DNA from: Anaeramoeba flamelloides
Lineage: Eukaryota; Metamonada; Anaeramoebidae
Direction: 5' to 3'
Length of the DNA stretch: 64,000 nt
Assembly: GCA_027625915.1 (NCBI GenBank)
Contig: JANTQA010000047.1
Coordinates: 8,804,001-8,868,000 of the forward strand
Below the pieces are notes generated by a model. It saw nothing but the letters and a program-made list of their open reading frames with translations, searched no databases and had not been told where the DNA came from. Below are positions 12,760 to 23,394 of the stretch, in pieces (the stretch's first letter is position 1; each line of letters opens with the position of its first letter). Both the position numbers and the translations under genes were made by a program.

Positions 12760-12811
12760 TGAGGATAGCAGGACTCGAACCTACAACCTTTCGGTTTGGA
12801 GCCAAATGCGC
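12760..12811 (-). pseudogene. tRNA-Trp(CCA), 3' half of an interrupted gene
   Basis: On the minus strand this gives a complete anticodon arm (stem UUUGG/CCGAA, loop CUCCAAA, so anticodon CCA), a variable loop AGGUU, a T arm with the B-box GGTTCGAGTCC, and the acceptor strand UAUCCUC plus discriminator A. The 5' half (acceptor GGGGAUA and D arm) lies at 15098-15075. The four bases 12811-12808 (GCGC) repeat the end of that half. Joined without the duplication the gene is 72 nt, the normal size. D-stem pair 11-24 is G-G, a sign of decay, unless the element leaves the transcript in some way. Confidence 0.85.
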
Positions 12812-15074
12812 ACTGCTAGGAAACCACCAAAATCAAGGTTTCACTTACAGCAAACAATGTAGACTTAAACTGGTTTAAGATATCAAAATGTTATTACAAT
12901 TGAAATGTAATAACGAATAATTTAAAAACTGATCTACAACTCATGTCTTTTTACTGATACCAAGTACTGGACTTTTCTTTTTCATTTTCAAAAATGGAAC
13001 ATTTTTCACCCTCTTTAGAAATCAAAAAGAACAATTTCGAAAGGAAATCTTTTAATTAATAATTATTGTCCTTCTCAATTTGTTGTACAACATGTATCCA
13101 ATTTTCCATCATTATATTAAGAAAATATTTTGAAAAAAATGCTAACTTAGCAACTTGTTAGCATATTATTTTGGATTTTGCTCGGTTAGAAAATACTAGC
13201 AAATTTTTCCAAAACCAAAAACCCTCATTCTTTTTTCAAAGTGTTAATTTTTTTCTTCAGCCAAGCTTTTACTAGCAAAAATTCTCAAAAGAACTAAATG
13301 AAGTTTTTATGATCTATTTCAAATTTGAATTTCTCAACTTTTTGTCCCTTATTTCTCGTTTAAATCAAAATGGAATTTCAATTTTCTTAAAGCCACAAAA
13401 AAGATTTTGATTATAAGTATTGAACCACCAATTAGAAATTTTTAAAACTTTGGTTTACTTTTAAATTCTTTTCTCTTTTCAAATTAATTTCATTTTTTGA
13501 GTAACCAATTTCCAAATAACAAAAGACTGATTGAAAGTATAAACTTTTAATTGATAGTTCTAAAAAAAGAGTTTAGGATCGAAAAAATTTTACTCAAAGT
13601 CAAATTCAACAGAAGAGTAAATTGGTTTATGGTGTTGAAAAAATTTTGAGAGATAACTGGTTCAAGTTCAAAAACTGTTTCGAACCAAAAAGGGAAAACT
13701 GATCAAATTTTATGAAAATTTTTCTTTATAAAAAATTCAGGCAAAAGAAATTAACAAATCAATAAAATAAAGAAACAAACCAAAAATCCTTTAAGGAACC
13801 GTTTTTCGTTAATTGTTAATCCATTTATAAAAATGAAATGGAAACTACTTTGATTATTTTATTTTTTTTTCTTTTTGTTAATTTCTTAATTTTTTTTGTT
13901 TGTCTTGAATTGAATTAGGGCCCAATTTGATTTAATACAAACAAAAATTTAAATCTTTTTAACAAACAGTCTTTGGGGAACGAAGTGGCTTTCACAATCT
14001 TTTCGCAAAATAAATTTTTCTCTTTGCAATTTTATTCCGAAAGATCCTTTGTCGAGAAAAAGTTATTTGAAAAAGCCAATTGGTTGCAACAGAATTCCCT
14101 ATCAAAAAAAATTCAATACATTTTCATTGGTTAATTTTTTAACCAAGAATTTCAAATTTTCTTACTGTAAACAAAATTCTTTAATTTTACTTTTTTTTTT
14201 GAATTTCAAATAATAAATTCCAATTAGATTTTTAGAGTTATTTGTTTGATAATTTTTTGAGTGTAATGTTTTTTTTTTTGAAATAAAGAGTTCCGAAAAT
14301 TGAACATTAGAAATAAAAGTTGAGAAAATACAATTATTAGTCAATAGAGTTTTCTTTGAAATTGGTTATTATTTGCTGATCAATAAGTTGAATGTAAAGT
14401 TTTATTGTGTGTTTTGTTATTGATATTTATGTACGACTAGTGGTTTAAAAGCCCTATCTTTTTGAGTTTTTTTTGGTAGATTTTGAGTAGAATTTTAAGT
14501 AAGCTAGGGAATAAAATTGAAAATTACAACCTCAAAAAAAAATGATCATTTTTTCGGATTAATTGACAAACCTCACCCCATTAGCAAGATTAAATGTATT
14601 CTTCTAATGGGATGTCATTAAAAATGAATCTTTTGGAGGGAATTAAAAACTTTAGTTTTCGGGATTTTGGAGATTGAGTTTTGCTAGTTCTTCGATCATT
14701 TTCGTAGTAAATACATTCAAAAATCCGCTAGACTAGCATTCATTAGCAGATTATAAAATATTCATTTGAGTTTCTTTGGTGGTTTTAAACTGCCATTTTT
14801 TTTACTCTTAAGGAATAATGAACACTGGTTAGTTTTAAAGTGTTCAAGTTCTCAAGTTAAAGAAATAATTTAAAAACTAAATATTAGGAATAGAAAGATC
14901 CTTTTTGTTTCAAAAATGTGCTAACTCAAATAAAAAAGTAAAATTTGGCAATAAAAAACACATTACTTGACTGATCCCACTATTGAATTGACTAAATCAT
15001 TATTTTATTAAAGACAGACATTCTCGTGGGGTTATTAATACCTCTTGCAAATTTTCCAAAATTTTCCTAGCAGT
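12812..15074. mobile_element. 2,263-bp inverted-repeat element inside tRNA-Trp
   Basis: Begins ACTGCTAGGAAA and ends TTTCCTAGCAGT, a 12-bp inverted repeat that diverges further in, flanked by GCGC on both sides (12808-12811 and 15075-15078). This is the pattern of a DNA transposon with a 4-bp target-site duplication. Because GCGC is palindromic, a 2-bp CG duplication is also possible. I found no transposase frame, so it is non-autonomous or decayed. It sits in the D-arm/anticodon-arm junction, not at the canonical tRNA intron site (37/38). Confidence 0.75.
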
Positions 15075-15098
15075 GCGCTACCATTACCCCATATCCCC
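15075..15098 (-). pseudogene. tRNA-Trp(CCA), 5' half of an interrupted gene
   Basis: Minus strand GGGGATATGGGGTAATGGTA followed by GCGC: the acceptor 5' strand, U8, G9 and a D arm with an A-box-like TGGGGTAATGG. GGGGATA pairs with UAUCCUC of the 3' half with one G-U. See 12760-12811. Confidence 0.85.
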
Positions 15099-15250
15099 AT
15101 ACATTTTTATATACCATTTTTAATTAACTGAAAAATATTATTCACAATAAACAATTAAAAAAAAATTAGAAAAACAACAAAATTTTACTTTGTAAACGAC
15201 TAAAATCAGTGTTTCAAAATATAATACGTGTTTTTTTTTATTCTCGTTAC

Positions 15251-16056
15251 AAGGTAACATCTAATCAACTTAACAATAATATATCTAAGTTTAAATTCCT
15301 ATTGAACCTTGATTCATTAATATTTTGATCCTATTTCAAATTATGGATTGAATTAGTTCGAAAGTATTCCCAAAATTTTTTGATTTTTGTTCAAATTTTT
15401 TTTTATTAAGGGTGTTTCATTTAAGGTAGATTTGTTTTATACTCAATGAGTGACTTGAAACAACCAAATGGTATTGCGAAATTGCCCTTTCTTTTCATCC
15501 CAAAAAATTCAAATAACAAATAAAAAATTTTGAGACGATCTCATTGGAAAAAGTTCAATTTACAAGGTCTCGTTAGATATCAATTCTAAAAATATCAATA
15601 AGAAAAAACAAAAAAGTTTAAAAGCATTCTCAATTTCGTAGAAACCAAATAAAAAAATATGGTCGTCAAAATAAAGAGTGCAAAAAACTTTACTGCGAGC
15701 TTCAAAATAAAAAGCGGTTTTTTTTTGTTATGGAAGACCTATACATCAACCAATCAAAGAAACTGAGAATAAACCCTAAATAAATATGGTGTTGGTTTCT
15801 TAAAGTTCTATAATTTAATAAAAAAATTCTAAAAATGAAGGATCAAATTACAAAATTTCTCTCAAAAATAGAGTTTATTTTTCATAAAATTTGAATCTAT
15901 CAAAAAAACAAAAAATTCCAAAAAAAATGAGAATATTATGAAAAATTTCAATAAAATTTATTAATATTTTAATTTTACTGAAAATATCCAGATATTTACT
16001 TTCAAAATTGATTTGAACTTACGTATACTATTGGGTAGTAGATTAGATGTTGCCTT
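15251..16056. mobile_element. Possible 806-bp inverted-repeat element
   Basis: Left AAGGTAACATCTAATCAACT and the reverse complement of the right end AAGGCAACATCTAATCTACT match at 18 of 20 positions. No clear target duplication. The right half (15745-16030) also resembles 23395-23690, so the borders are uncertain. Confidence 0.45.
15745..16030 (+). repeat. Dispersed repeat, direct match to 23395-23690
   Basis: Shared landmarks are ATCAAAGAAAC, ATAAACCCTAAA-AAATATG, TTCTAAAAA and ATAGAGT. Non-coding and old. Confidence 0.6.
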
Positions 16057-16434
16057 TGAACAAGAAGAAAAAAAAGTACTGATAATATTTTGAAACATGG
16101 ATTATAGTCGTTGTGCACACATTATTTTGATCACTGTAGTTTAAAAGATTGAAAAAAAGTAAGTAGAAGCTAAAATACAATTAGTATATGGGTTGCCTAA
16201 AGATATTGAAATATATTTTATTTTTTAAAATCACAAAGAAAATATTTTTACAAAAAATTTTTTTTTCGACTTACTTCTTGAATTCAAAACCATGATATTT
16301 TCAATTTAAAAAAACCAATTTAAAAAAAAAAAAAAGTTGAATTCTCAATTTTGTAGAATTCCGTAAAATTGGTAAATCAAAAAATAAAAAAAAAAATTTG
16401 TTACTTCTTCTTTAGAATTTCCAAACAATTAAAT

Positions 16435-17290
16435 GTCTTCAATTTAAAACAAATATCATTTGTTTTCTTAAAGAACACAATCAATTTAATTTGAATGAAT
16501 CTAATATTTGGTTAGATCGTAACCCTCTATATTTGACAGAGTAAGAGTTTTTTAACATTCTTGAGATTAAAATAACTTATTGAGAAATAAAAAAAATGAA
16601 AAAAAAAATCTTTCTGATCTCAAATATTACCAAAGATCAAAACTTCAAAATCAACACATTTTTTTTCAAAATTATAACCATAACCATTCTAATTAGAAAT
16701 TGAGTGTCACTCTTTGATACTTTTTTCTAAAAATTTCCTCTTTTTTGATTGTTGATTTTTTGGAGATCGATCACGCTTCACATGTTGGTTAGTTTTTGAT
16801 TGTTATTAGGCACTCATTAAAATTACAATTTTTTACTTTATAGATTCAAACCATCTATAAAGTTCTAATAAACTTAATAAAGTAACATATTTCATTTGAT
16901 CTATAGTTGTTCAAATATTTAGATCTCTTTATTAAAACAAGAACAAATTGAAAATATAGATCATTTTTTATGGGTCTATCCTTCCTCTGAAAAAGATAGA
17001 TTAATATTTCATAACAAATTAAAAAAAAAAAAAAAAATCTTAATGAATTAATTTAAAACAAACAGTCTGAAACTATTTTCATTAAATAATAATCGTGAAA
17101 TCTATGATTTTACGCTTAAATTTCTAAAAGGGAATTTAAGTAAAAGGATATCCAGAGTGTAATTTACACTTTTTCAACAATAAAAAAAAAAAAAAAAAAA
17201 AAAAATTACAATTTTTTTTTTTCCATTTCAGAAAATTATTTTTAACTGTAATGACTCGATCCTGAACAAAAAAATTCTTAAAAATTAACT
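16435..17290 (+). repeat. Dispersed repeat, inverted to 23960-24480
   Basis: Its reverse complement matches 23960-24480: GTAACCCTCTA-ATTTGAC, AATTGAGTGTC, the block around GGAGATCGAT, and TAATGACTCG. The adjacent direct match (15745-16030 with 23395-23690) means one copy has an internal inversion. The LINE tail at 16922 sits in sequence absent from the other copy. Confidence 0.6.
16922..17162 (+). pseudogene. LINE-like reverse transcriptase C-terminal relic
   Basis: The + frame reads IENIDHFLWVYPSSEKDRL, then continues after a stop with REIYDFTLKFLKGNLSKRIS. The E-x-I-D-H-F-L-W pattern followed by Pro and an R is typical of the Cys/His tail at the end of non-LTR retrotransposon reverse transcriptases. 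It is broken by stops. The second cysteine is Tyr. Confidence 0.45.
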
Positions 17291-17329
17291 CATATATTAT
17301 CAGAGAAATTTTCCAATTTGATCCTTCAT

Positions 17330-17930
17330 TTTTAGAATTTTTTTTATATTATAATGAACTTTTTTTCAGTCAAAAAATCATAACTTTTTTTCAAAACCCA
17401 ATATTTTTTTATAATGTACCCATAAAGAATAAATAAGAAAAAGTAAAATAATAAACTCCAATAATAATTGATACAAATATAAATCAAATCTAATCAATCA
17501 ATATATTTTCTTATACGTTCAATAACTCAAATTCTAAGTGACTCTATTGCGAAAAACAAAAATTGTTTATTTTGATCTTCGATTGAAGAAAAAAGAACAT
17601 CATTAGAGAAATCGATATAATTTCTTTTTCCATCATTTTCACACCATTTCAATAATAATAGAATAACACATTTTAGCTTTGTGATTCTATCTTTACCCCA
17701 ATAGAAACAATTTCAAATTAATTACCTATCAAGAAACAATCCAAAAAAAACACCAAAAAGCAAAATACAAAAAAAAAAATTTTACAAAATGAGAAAAAAT
17801 GATTTTGATCTCAAAATGGAAAAAATTTTGGTTTGAGAAGAATAATGAATTAAACTCATAGAATGAATTCTATTTCTTCAATAAAACTGGGCCTCTTTGA
17901 CTGAAAAAGAGTTTCCTTATGCTATCAAAC
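17330..17930 (+). repeat. Dispersed repeat, direct match to 19370-20080
   Basis: Shared landmarks include ACTCAAATTCT followed by TATTG-GAAAAACAAA, and GACTTTGACTGAAAAA-like blocks at the 3' end. Diverged and non-coding. Confidence 0.55.
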
Positions 17931-18330
17931 AATTAATTGTGTATTCTAGAGAAACCACACTTTAATGAACTTTAGGTAGGTTTATTACTTAGTTACATAA
18001 AAAATTTGGTCATTTATAAAAAGGATTTGATTGAAAAGAAATGAAATTATACAACTATTTTCCTGATATTCACAATTAAAAATCTTTTAAGGTATTATTT
18101 TCATGTCTGGTATTTTTTTCCAAACTATATATATTTTTTTGAAAATGGAAATTTACTCAAAAACTTCAAAAATCAGAATATAAAAAACTAATAAAACTTA
18201 CAAATTTGATTTTAAACCGATAAAGAAATAAATATTTCGAAAACATGTTATTTTAATGATTTAAAAAAAAAAGATAAAAAATGAATATCTTTATAATTTG
18301 AAAAACAATCAAAGTTGGAAAATCAAATAA

Positions 18331-18573
18331 TATTACAAAATTATCAAAAATGAAAAATTTAATTTTAAAATAAAAAATCATCAAAAATTTAAATCAAGTA
18401 CTACACTCCTCAAATTTAGAACTTTTACAAATATACTAAATAGATACTTTTATGCATTAAAAAATAAATCAGAATATAACAAATTTAAAAAAAAAGAAAA
18501 ATGTAAAAAATGTGATTATTGTACTCATTATTATGAAAATATAAATCATTTCATTTGGTATTGTCAAAGGTAG
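18331..18573 (+). pseudogene. LINE-like reverse transcriptase C-terminal relic
   Basis: An 80-codon open frame with no start. It includes LLKFRTFTNILNRYF and ends KCKKCDYC, ENINHFIWYC. The C-x2-C, then H, then C arrangement with ENINHF matches the zinc-finger-like tail of LINE reverse transcriptases (C..C...ET..H....C). Only the tail is present and the rest of the element is missing. Confidence 0.5.
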
Positions 18574-18829
18574 AATTTATCAAAATCAAGTGGAAAAAAA
18601 GTATCAAAGTTTCTAGATAAGAAATTATACGAAAAAGTTATTCTTAGAAAAAAATAGACAGAAACTATTCAACCTGACTAATCAAAATTATGAAATTTAT
18701 TGCGCTTGTCGGGAATTTTTTTATCAAAGCTCCTATAGTTAGAAAACTTAAGTTAATACAGAAAAAATAATAAAAATAAAGTGAAAACAAAAAATCTTTA
18801 AAATTGTAAAATATATATATTTAAATCCG

Positions 18830-18955
18830 GGTATCAAGTGCCCCACTCTGAGAGTTGTGTCAGGATTTTTTTTTTTAATCAAAAGAATTGAGCAAAATCA
18901 AAGATTTTACCCTATTCTTTTGATTAAAAAAAAAACCTAACGACAGTGAAATACC
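18830..18955. repeat. Palindromic hairpin module
   Basis: Starts AAGTGCC, centre ATCAAAAGAATTGAGCAAAA paired with its complement, ends AAAACCTAACGACAGTG. Same family as 7222-7565. Confidence 0.75.
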
Positions 18956-19045
18956 AATTATTAATCATGGGATGTGGAATTTTTATCTATAACCGATAAT
19001 ATTACAATCGGGTTTTTACCCCCTCTGTGTATTCAGAGGACGTGT

Positions 19046-19222
19046 TGTCAAGTGCCTAGCTTTTTTTTAATTTAAAAAATTAAAAGAAAATTTTAGAAAT
19101 TTTCTTTTTATTTATCAAATCAAAAAAAAGCGTACTGTGGTTTTCCAGAATTCGAAAGAATTTAGTAAAATCAAGGATTTTGTTCAATTCTTTTGAATAC
19201 TGGAAAACCTAACGACAGTGGA
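19046..19222. repeat. Two palindromic hairpin modules
   Basis: First module TGTCAAGTGCCTAGC...AAAAAGCG, second TGTGGTTTTCCAGAATTCG...GGAAAACCTAACGACAGTGG. Both are self-complementary around a central loop. Confidence 0.75.
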
Positions 19223-19224
19223 TA

Positions 19225-19345
19225 GTTTCTATTTCGTCATAAAAATGATATAATTTATTTTATATATATATTTTAATTATTTTTCTTCTTCTCGTTTTTT
19301 TTATTTGATAAATTTTCTTTAATTACTTCTTTCTATAAATAAATA
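19225..19345 (+). repeat. Dispersed repeat, pair with 60173-60300
   Basis: Both contain GATAGTTTCTATTT, a TA-rich stretch, GATAAATTTTCTTTAATTAC and CTAAATAAATAAA-like ends. The hairpin modules abut its left border. Confidence 0.65.
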
Positions 19346-20149
19346 AACTAAACTCTGTTTCAGTCAAAGTGACCCTACTTTTTTTTCAAATATCAATTAT
19401 TTTATATAATTGACCTTTGAAGAACAAATAAGAAATAAGGAGAATAATACGCATCAAAGAATTGTTGATATATGTCTGATTGAAAACTAATTAATCAATA
19501 GATTTTCTTAAAAATTGAAAAACTCAAATTCTTAGAGACCTATTGAGAAAAACAAATATGTCGGTTTTGAACTTGTACTGGTATTTGAATAATAAATACG
19601 AAACATTTTTCACTTCATTTTGTATACTTTTTTTTGAGAAATCAAGTCCCCAAACGAAGTGTGTTGGTATTTGTGGTCTATATTTGAAAAAGGAAATGAA
19701 AATAAAGTGTAAAATTTATCACATTTATTAAGCAAATATCAAGATCAAAGATCGAATAGAATTGAAATAGAAATCAATATGATTTCTTAACAATCTTTAC
19801 ATGGTTTCAATAACCTTATAATAAGACATTTTTACCAAGTGACTATTGATCTTGCAATAAAAAAAAATTTTGCAACTGAATGATGTAAATAAAAAAAATG
19901 GAAAAAAAAAACAAAAATGTGCAAAAATGTGAAAAAATGATTTCAATTTTGAAAATTTCCAAAATAAATTTTTTCTTCTAATCTCTATGCGAACCATTTA
20001 AACATATGTATTATACTATTACAACTGGGGGACTTTGACTGAAAAATAGTTTATTTATCCAATTTTTTTCATTTTATAAAAAACTCTCTTTATGAGCGTG
20101 TTTATTTATAAATTTGCAAATAACAAAGTAAGTGAAATATTAATATGGT

Positions 20150-20560
20150 TTGAATCAATACCTATTGGATATATTTCATATTATATTCATTAAAATCTTT
20201 CCAAAAATGAAAAAAAAAAAAAAAAACCCTGTTTCTAGAGAAAACAACACACAACCAACTCCAATAAAAAAACTGGAAATATGGCTAGGACACAAACAAT
20301 TTTTTAAACCTTAAAATATAGCCAGAAGTTTTTTATTCTATTGGAATTTTATGTCGAGATTAAAAAAGTTATGAAAACGTTTTTTTTTTGATCCAAAAGA
20401 AAAAATTATCACCAATTTTCACACCTATGAAAAAATATTAGCTAAAATCGAGATCAGAAATTTTGATATCCCTTATTTTTCTGTAATATCATACTAACGA
20501 ACAAATTATTTGATTAAGGATCAATAAATGATTTTTATACTCATTTAAAAAAAAGTGAAA
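20150..20560 (+). repeat. Dispersed repeat, pair with 37080-37520
   Basis: Shared landmarks: CAATAAAAAA-CTGGAAATATGG, AGTTATGAAAA, CACCAATTTTCAC, and AAAATCGAGATCAGAAATTT. The 37-kb copy lies within an element with inverted ends, so this is probably a decayed copy of that family. Confidence 0.7.
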
Positions 20561-20574
20561 CCCATTTTTTTTCT

Positions 20575-20835
20575 AAAAGATTGTCAGAATTAAATTTTTT
20601 TACAAGTTTTGTGTTTTTAATAAAGTGAAAACTTTTTTCAAAAAAAGTTCTTATCTTCACACCCCAATCTCTACACCACATTTAAAGGAGGGGAATTAAC
20701 TTTATTAGAATAGAAAACCATCAAAATGTTCTAATTCTGGAAAAGTTTTAGCTTGTTTAAAACAGAAAACTTTCAAAAAGTTTTTATTCTGAAAAAGTTT
20801 TTAAAAAAATCTTCACTTTATTAAAATGACTGTAA
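20575..20835 (-). repeat. Dispersed repeat, inverted to 7625-7870
   Basis: See 7625-7870. The shared core is AACTTTCAAAAAGTTT plus CTACACCACATTTAAA. Confidence 0.65.
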
Positions 20836-21233
20836 TAATTTTGTATATTTAAATAGTTTTATAACGATTCACAATCATGAAAAAATTTTTTCAAAAATAA
20901 TGTAAACATTTGCTAATTTTTAATTTTTTGATAACTTCACTTATAATAAACACAATTAGTTAATAAAGGATCATTTGATCAAATATTTTTTTTAAAGATA
21001 TTTAATAATTTAAGTTGGAAAAATCAATTTTTCAGGTTCTATTAAGATTTTTTTCAAATTTAATGTTAAAAAATTTGAATAATTTTTTTTTTTCACAATT
21101 AAGAGGTTATAATCATATATTTTAAAAGCATTTTAGATTTAATAAATATTGTTCAAACGGATAACCAATTATTTTGACTATTATGGAATTATTTATTAAT
21201 ACAAATCGAAAAAGATCTTTTTTTTTTGATTTT

Positions 21234-21672
21234 TCAGTTAGGTTTTTTTTAATTTTTGAAATGAACAGAAAATTTTCATAAATTTTCGGTTTATTCCAAA
21301 AAGTAAAAAAAAACGCCGTTAGCTTTTCCAGAATTTAAAAGAATAGAGAAAAATCAAAGATTTTGCTATATTCTTTTGAATTCTGGAAAACCGTCGTTAG
21401 CTTTTCTTGAGTTTTCTGTTTATTTGCAAAATCGATAGATTTTACTAATAAAACAGAAAACCTCAATAAAAGCTAGGCACTTGACGGACACTTTGGTTAG
21501 GTTTTCTTTAATTTTTGAAATAAACAGAAAATTTTTGAAATTTTCGGTTTTATTTCAAAAAGCAAAAAAAAACGCCGTTAGCTTTTCCAGAATTTAAAAG
21601 AATTGAGTAAAATCTTTGATTTTTCTCCATTCTTTTTAATTCTGGAAAAGCTAGGCACTCTACGGACACTCA
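21234..21672. repeat. Array of five palindromic hairpin modules
   Basis: The longest array of the family. The modules alternate between an arm pair with GAAATGAACAGAAAATTTTC, one with CCAGAATTTAAAAGAATAG and one with GAGTTTTCTGTTTATTTGC. Junctions carry CGCCGTTAGC or GCTAGGCACTTGACGGACAC. The first two module types recur at the 3' end. Confidence 0.8.
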
Positions 21673-22063
21673 CAATAATTATCATCAGGGATTTTTTTTC
21701 TCTGTTTCAGTTTTATTAGATGAGTAAAATGTTTTCATAACTATTCGTTATTATCTATCAAAGTAAATATCTCCAAGTTGAATTAAACCATAATTTGTCA
21801 CTTTGGTTTATTTAGAATTTTTTACCCGAAAAATACTTTTTTTTCAAGACTAGAGACTTCTAAAAAAGGTGGTTATACTAACAACAACAAATACAATAGC
21901 CTCATGAATTCAAAGTTCTGGAATTTTGATTATAGTGTGAATAAACTTTATTATCAGGATGAAATGATAAATGTAGTAGTTTTGTCTAACTTTTTTTTTT
22001 CAATTTTATTTTTTCATGTTAGTGTTGGGTTTAATAAAGATCTAATAAAATAAATTTGCATCC

Positions 22064-22090
22064 ACTTTTTTGGGAATAGCTTATAATTTT
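22064..22090 (-). repeat. Solitary end of an inverted-repeat element
   Basis: CCACTTTTTTGGGAATAGCT followed by TATAA, the same terminus as 37517-37542. Confidence 0.5.
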
Positions 22091-22398
22091 ACACTTACTT
22101 CTCATTACATTTCATTTCATTTCATTTCCACTCATAAATGTGAAGAAAACTTAGGAATGGTTGCGAAATAAATCTTCAACTTAATAATTGTAATTTCCTT
22201 TTAATGGTAATTATATCGGAAAATAAGACAAATAAGCAAAATTAGACAAATTAAACGAAACAAAACCAATTAGTATTCTATTTTTTTTCAATCTAAAAAG
22301 TTTTATTTGATCATTTGAAAAAATAAAGCATTTTTTTGAAAGATGAACAATTTTATTTTTCATTTTTCATCGTTCAATGTTGATTTTTAATACTAATA

Positions 22399-23117
22399 TT
22401 AGTATTTTCGGTGGTAACGTAAAATGTCATTGAAAATTGAATAATTTCTTTTTTTTGAATGATACTTTAGAACAAAGGTTCGGTGAAAATGTGTTTTTTC
22501 ACGATTTTTATTTTCCATTACGTTTTGAAATTTCAGCTTTTCATTTTCACCAAATTCATATTCATCAGTTTCAAACTTTTGATAAAAGGCACCTGTTATT
22601 GAGACGAGAAGGTTTCCTTGATCCCCAATTGGTGTATACATAACATCGGATATATAAGTCTCTTGGTTACTTTCAAGTCGAACGCTAGTTTTAATATCTT
22701 CCTTTTGTGTTCGTTTTTTTTTTTTTTTTTTTTTTTTATATTTATGTTGAGGAGGTTTTGGTAAGTTTTTTGTGTATTTGTTTTGAGGAATTAAATATTT
22801 GGCAAAGTAAGTTTTTTCCGTTTTAATTTATTTTGAATTCCCTGATGGCAAAAAAATAATTGATGATCAAAAGTACAAATTGGAACAAAGCAAAAAGAAA
22901 AGAAAAAGAAAAAGAAAAAGAAAAAGAAAAAGAATATGCTTACGATCCCTTTCACCATTTTAAGTTTCATTGATCCTTGGATTCCACAGGAGTAAGTGGA
23001 TTCTTCTGTATAAAATTTAATAAGGTGCTGAATTGTTGATTTTGTCAATACATAAAAATAAGCTTTTAAAAAATTATTAACAACGATTTGGTTCTGTTTT
23101 TTTTGTTTCTTGTCCAT
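22399..23117 (-). CDS. NTF2-like domain protein, two exons
   Basis: Exon 1 23117-22944, donor GTAAGC, 242-bp intron, acceptor AAAAG, exon 2 22701-22399; both ends are in phase and give 158 residues. The protein fits one NTF2 fold: a helical start with NNFLKAYFYVLTKS and LIKFYTEESTYSCG, then a strand GNLLVSITGAFYQ and the closing FHRTFVLKYHSKK and SIFNDILRYHRKY. This matches the FxQTFVL...F.V.NDIFRY end of NTF2 and of the G3BP N-terminal domain. NTF2 imports Ran-GDP and G3BP nucleates RNA granules; which role applies cannot be told. A 20-residue acidic loop is inserted before the last strands. No RRM follows before the stop. The intron carries a T17 tract and AAAAAG repeats. Confidence 0.8.
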
Positions 23118-23394
23118 TAAATAAAAAAGAATAATTTGAAAGAAAATGAAAAGTCCCTCAACATTTTTATTAAAAAAGGAAGGAACTTTATCTTTTGATC
23201 TGTGTAAGATCTGAGTGTCTTGTTAGAATCAAAGATCTAAGTTGGCGTCTTGATAATTTTGAATCACTCTGTATTAATTTTAAGGTTCCAATTGTCAGTT
23301 CAAAATACACTTTTACTATTCCTAAAGCAATAGAGAGAATCGATTAAACCCATATTTGAAAATAAAAAATATACATCTTTTTTCAATAAAAACC

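Larger units (their letters stand above)
15099..22398. other. Repeat graveyard, no intact gene
   Basis: Seven kilobases of overlapping decayed repeats, LINE tails and hairpin modules, listed separately. The longest open frames are AT-rich artefacts. Confidence 0.55.

Noticed and set aside
12812-15074. A giant tRNA intron
   Set aside because: The position is not 37/38, the ends are inverted repeats and the flanks carry a GCGC duplication, so insertion fits better.
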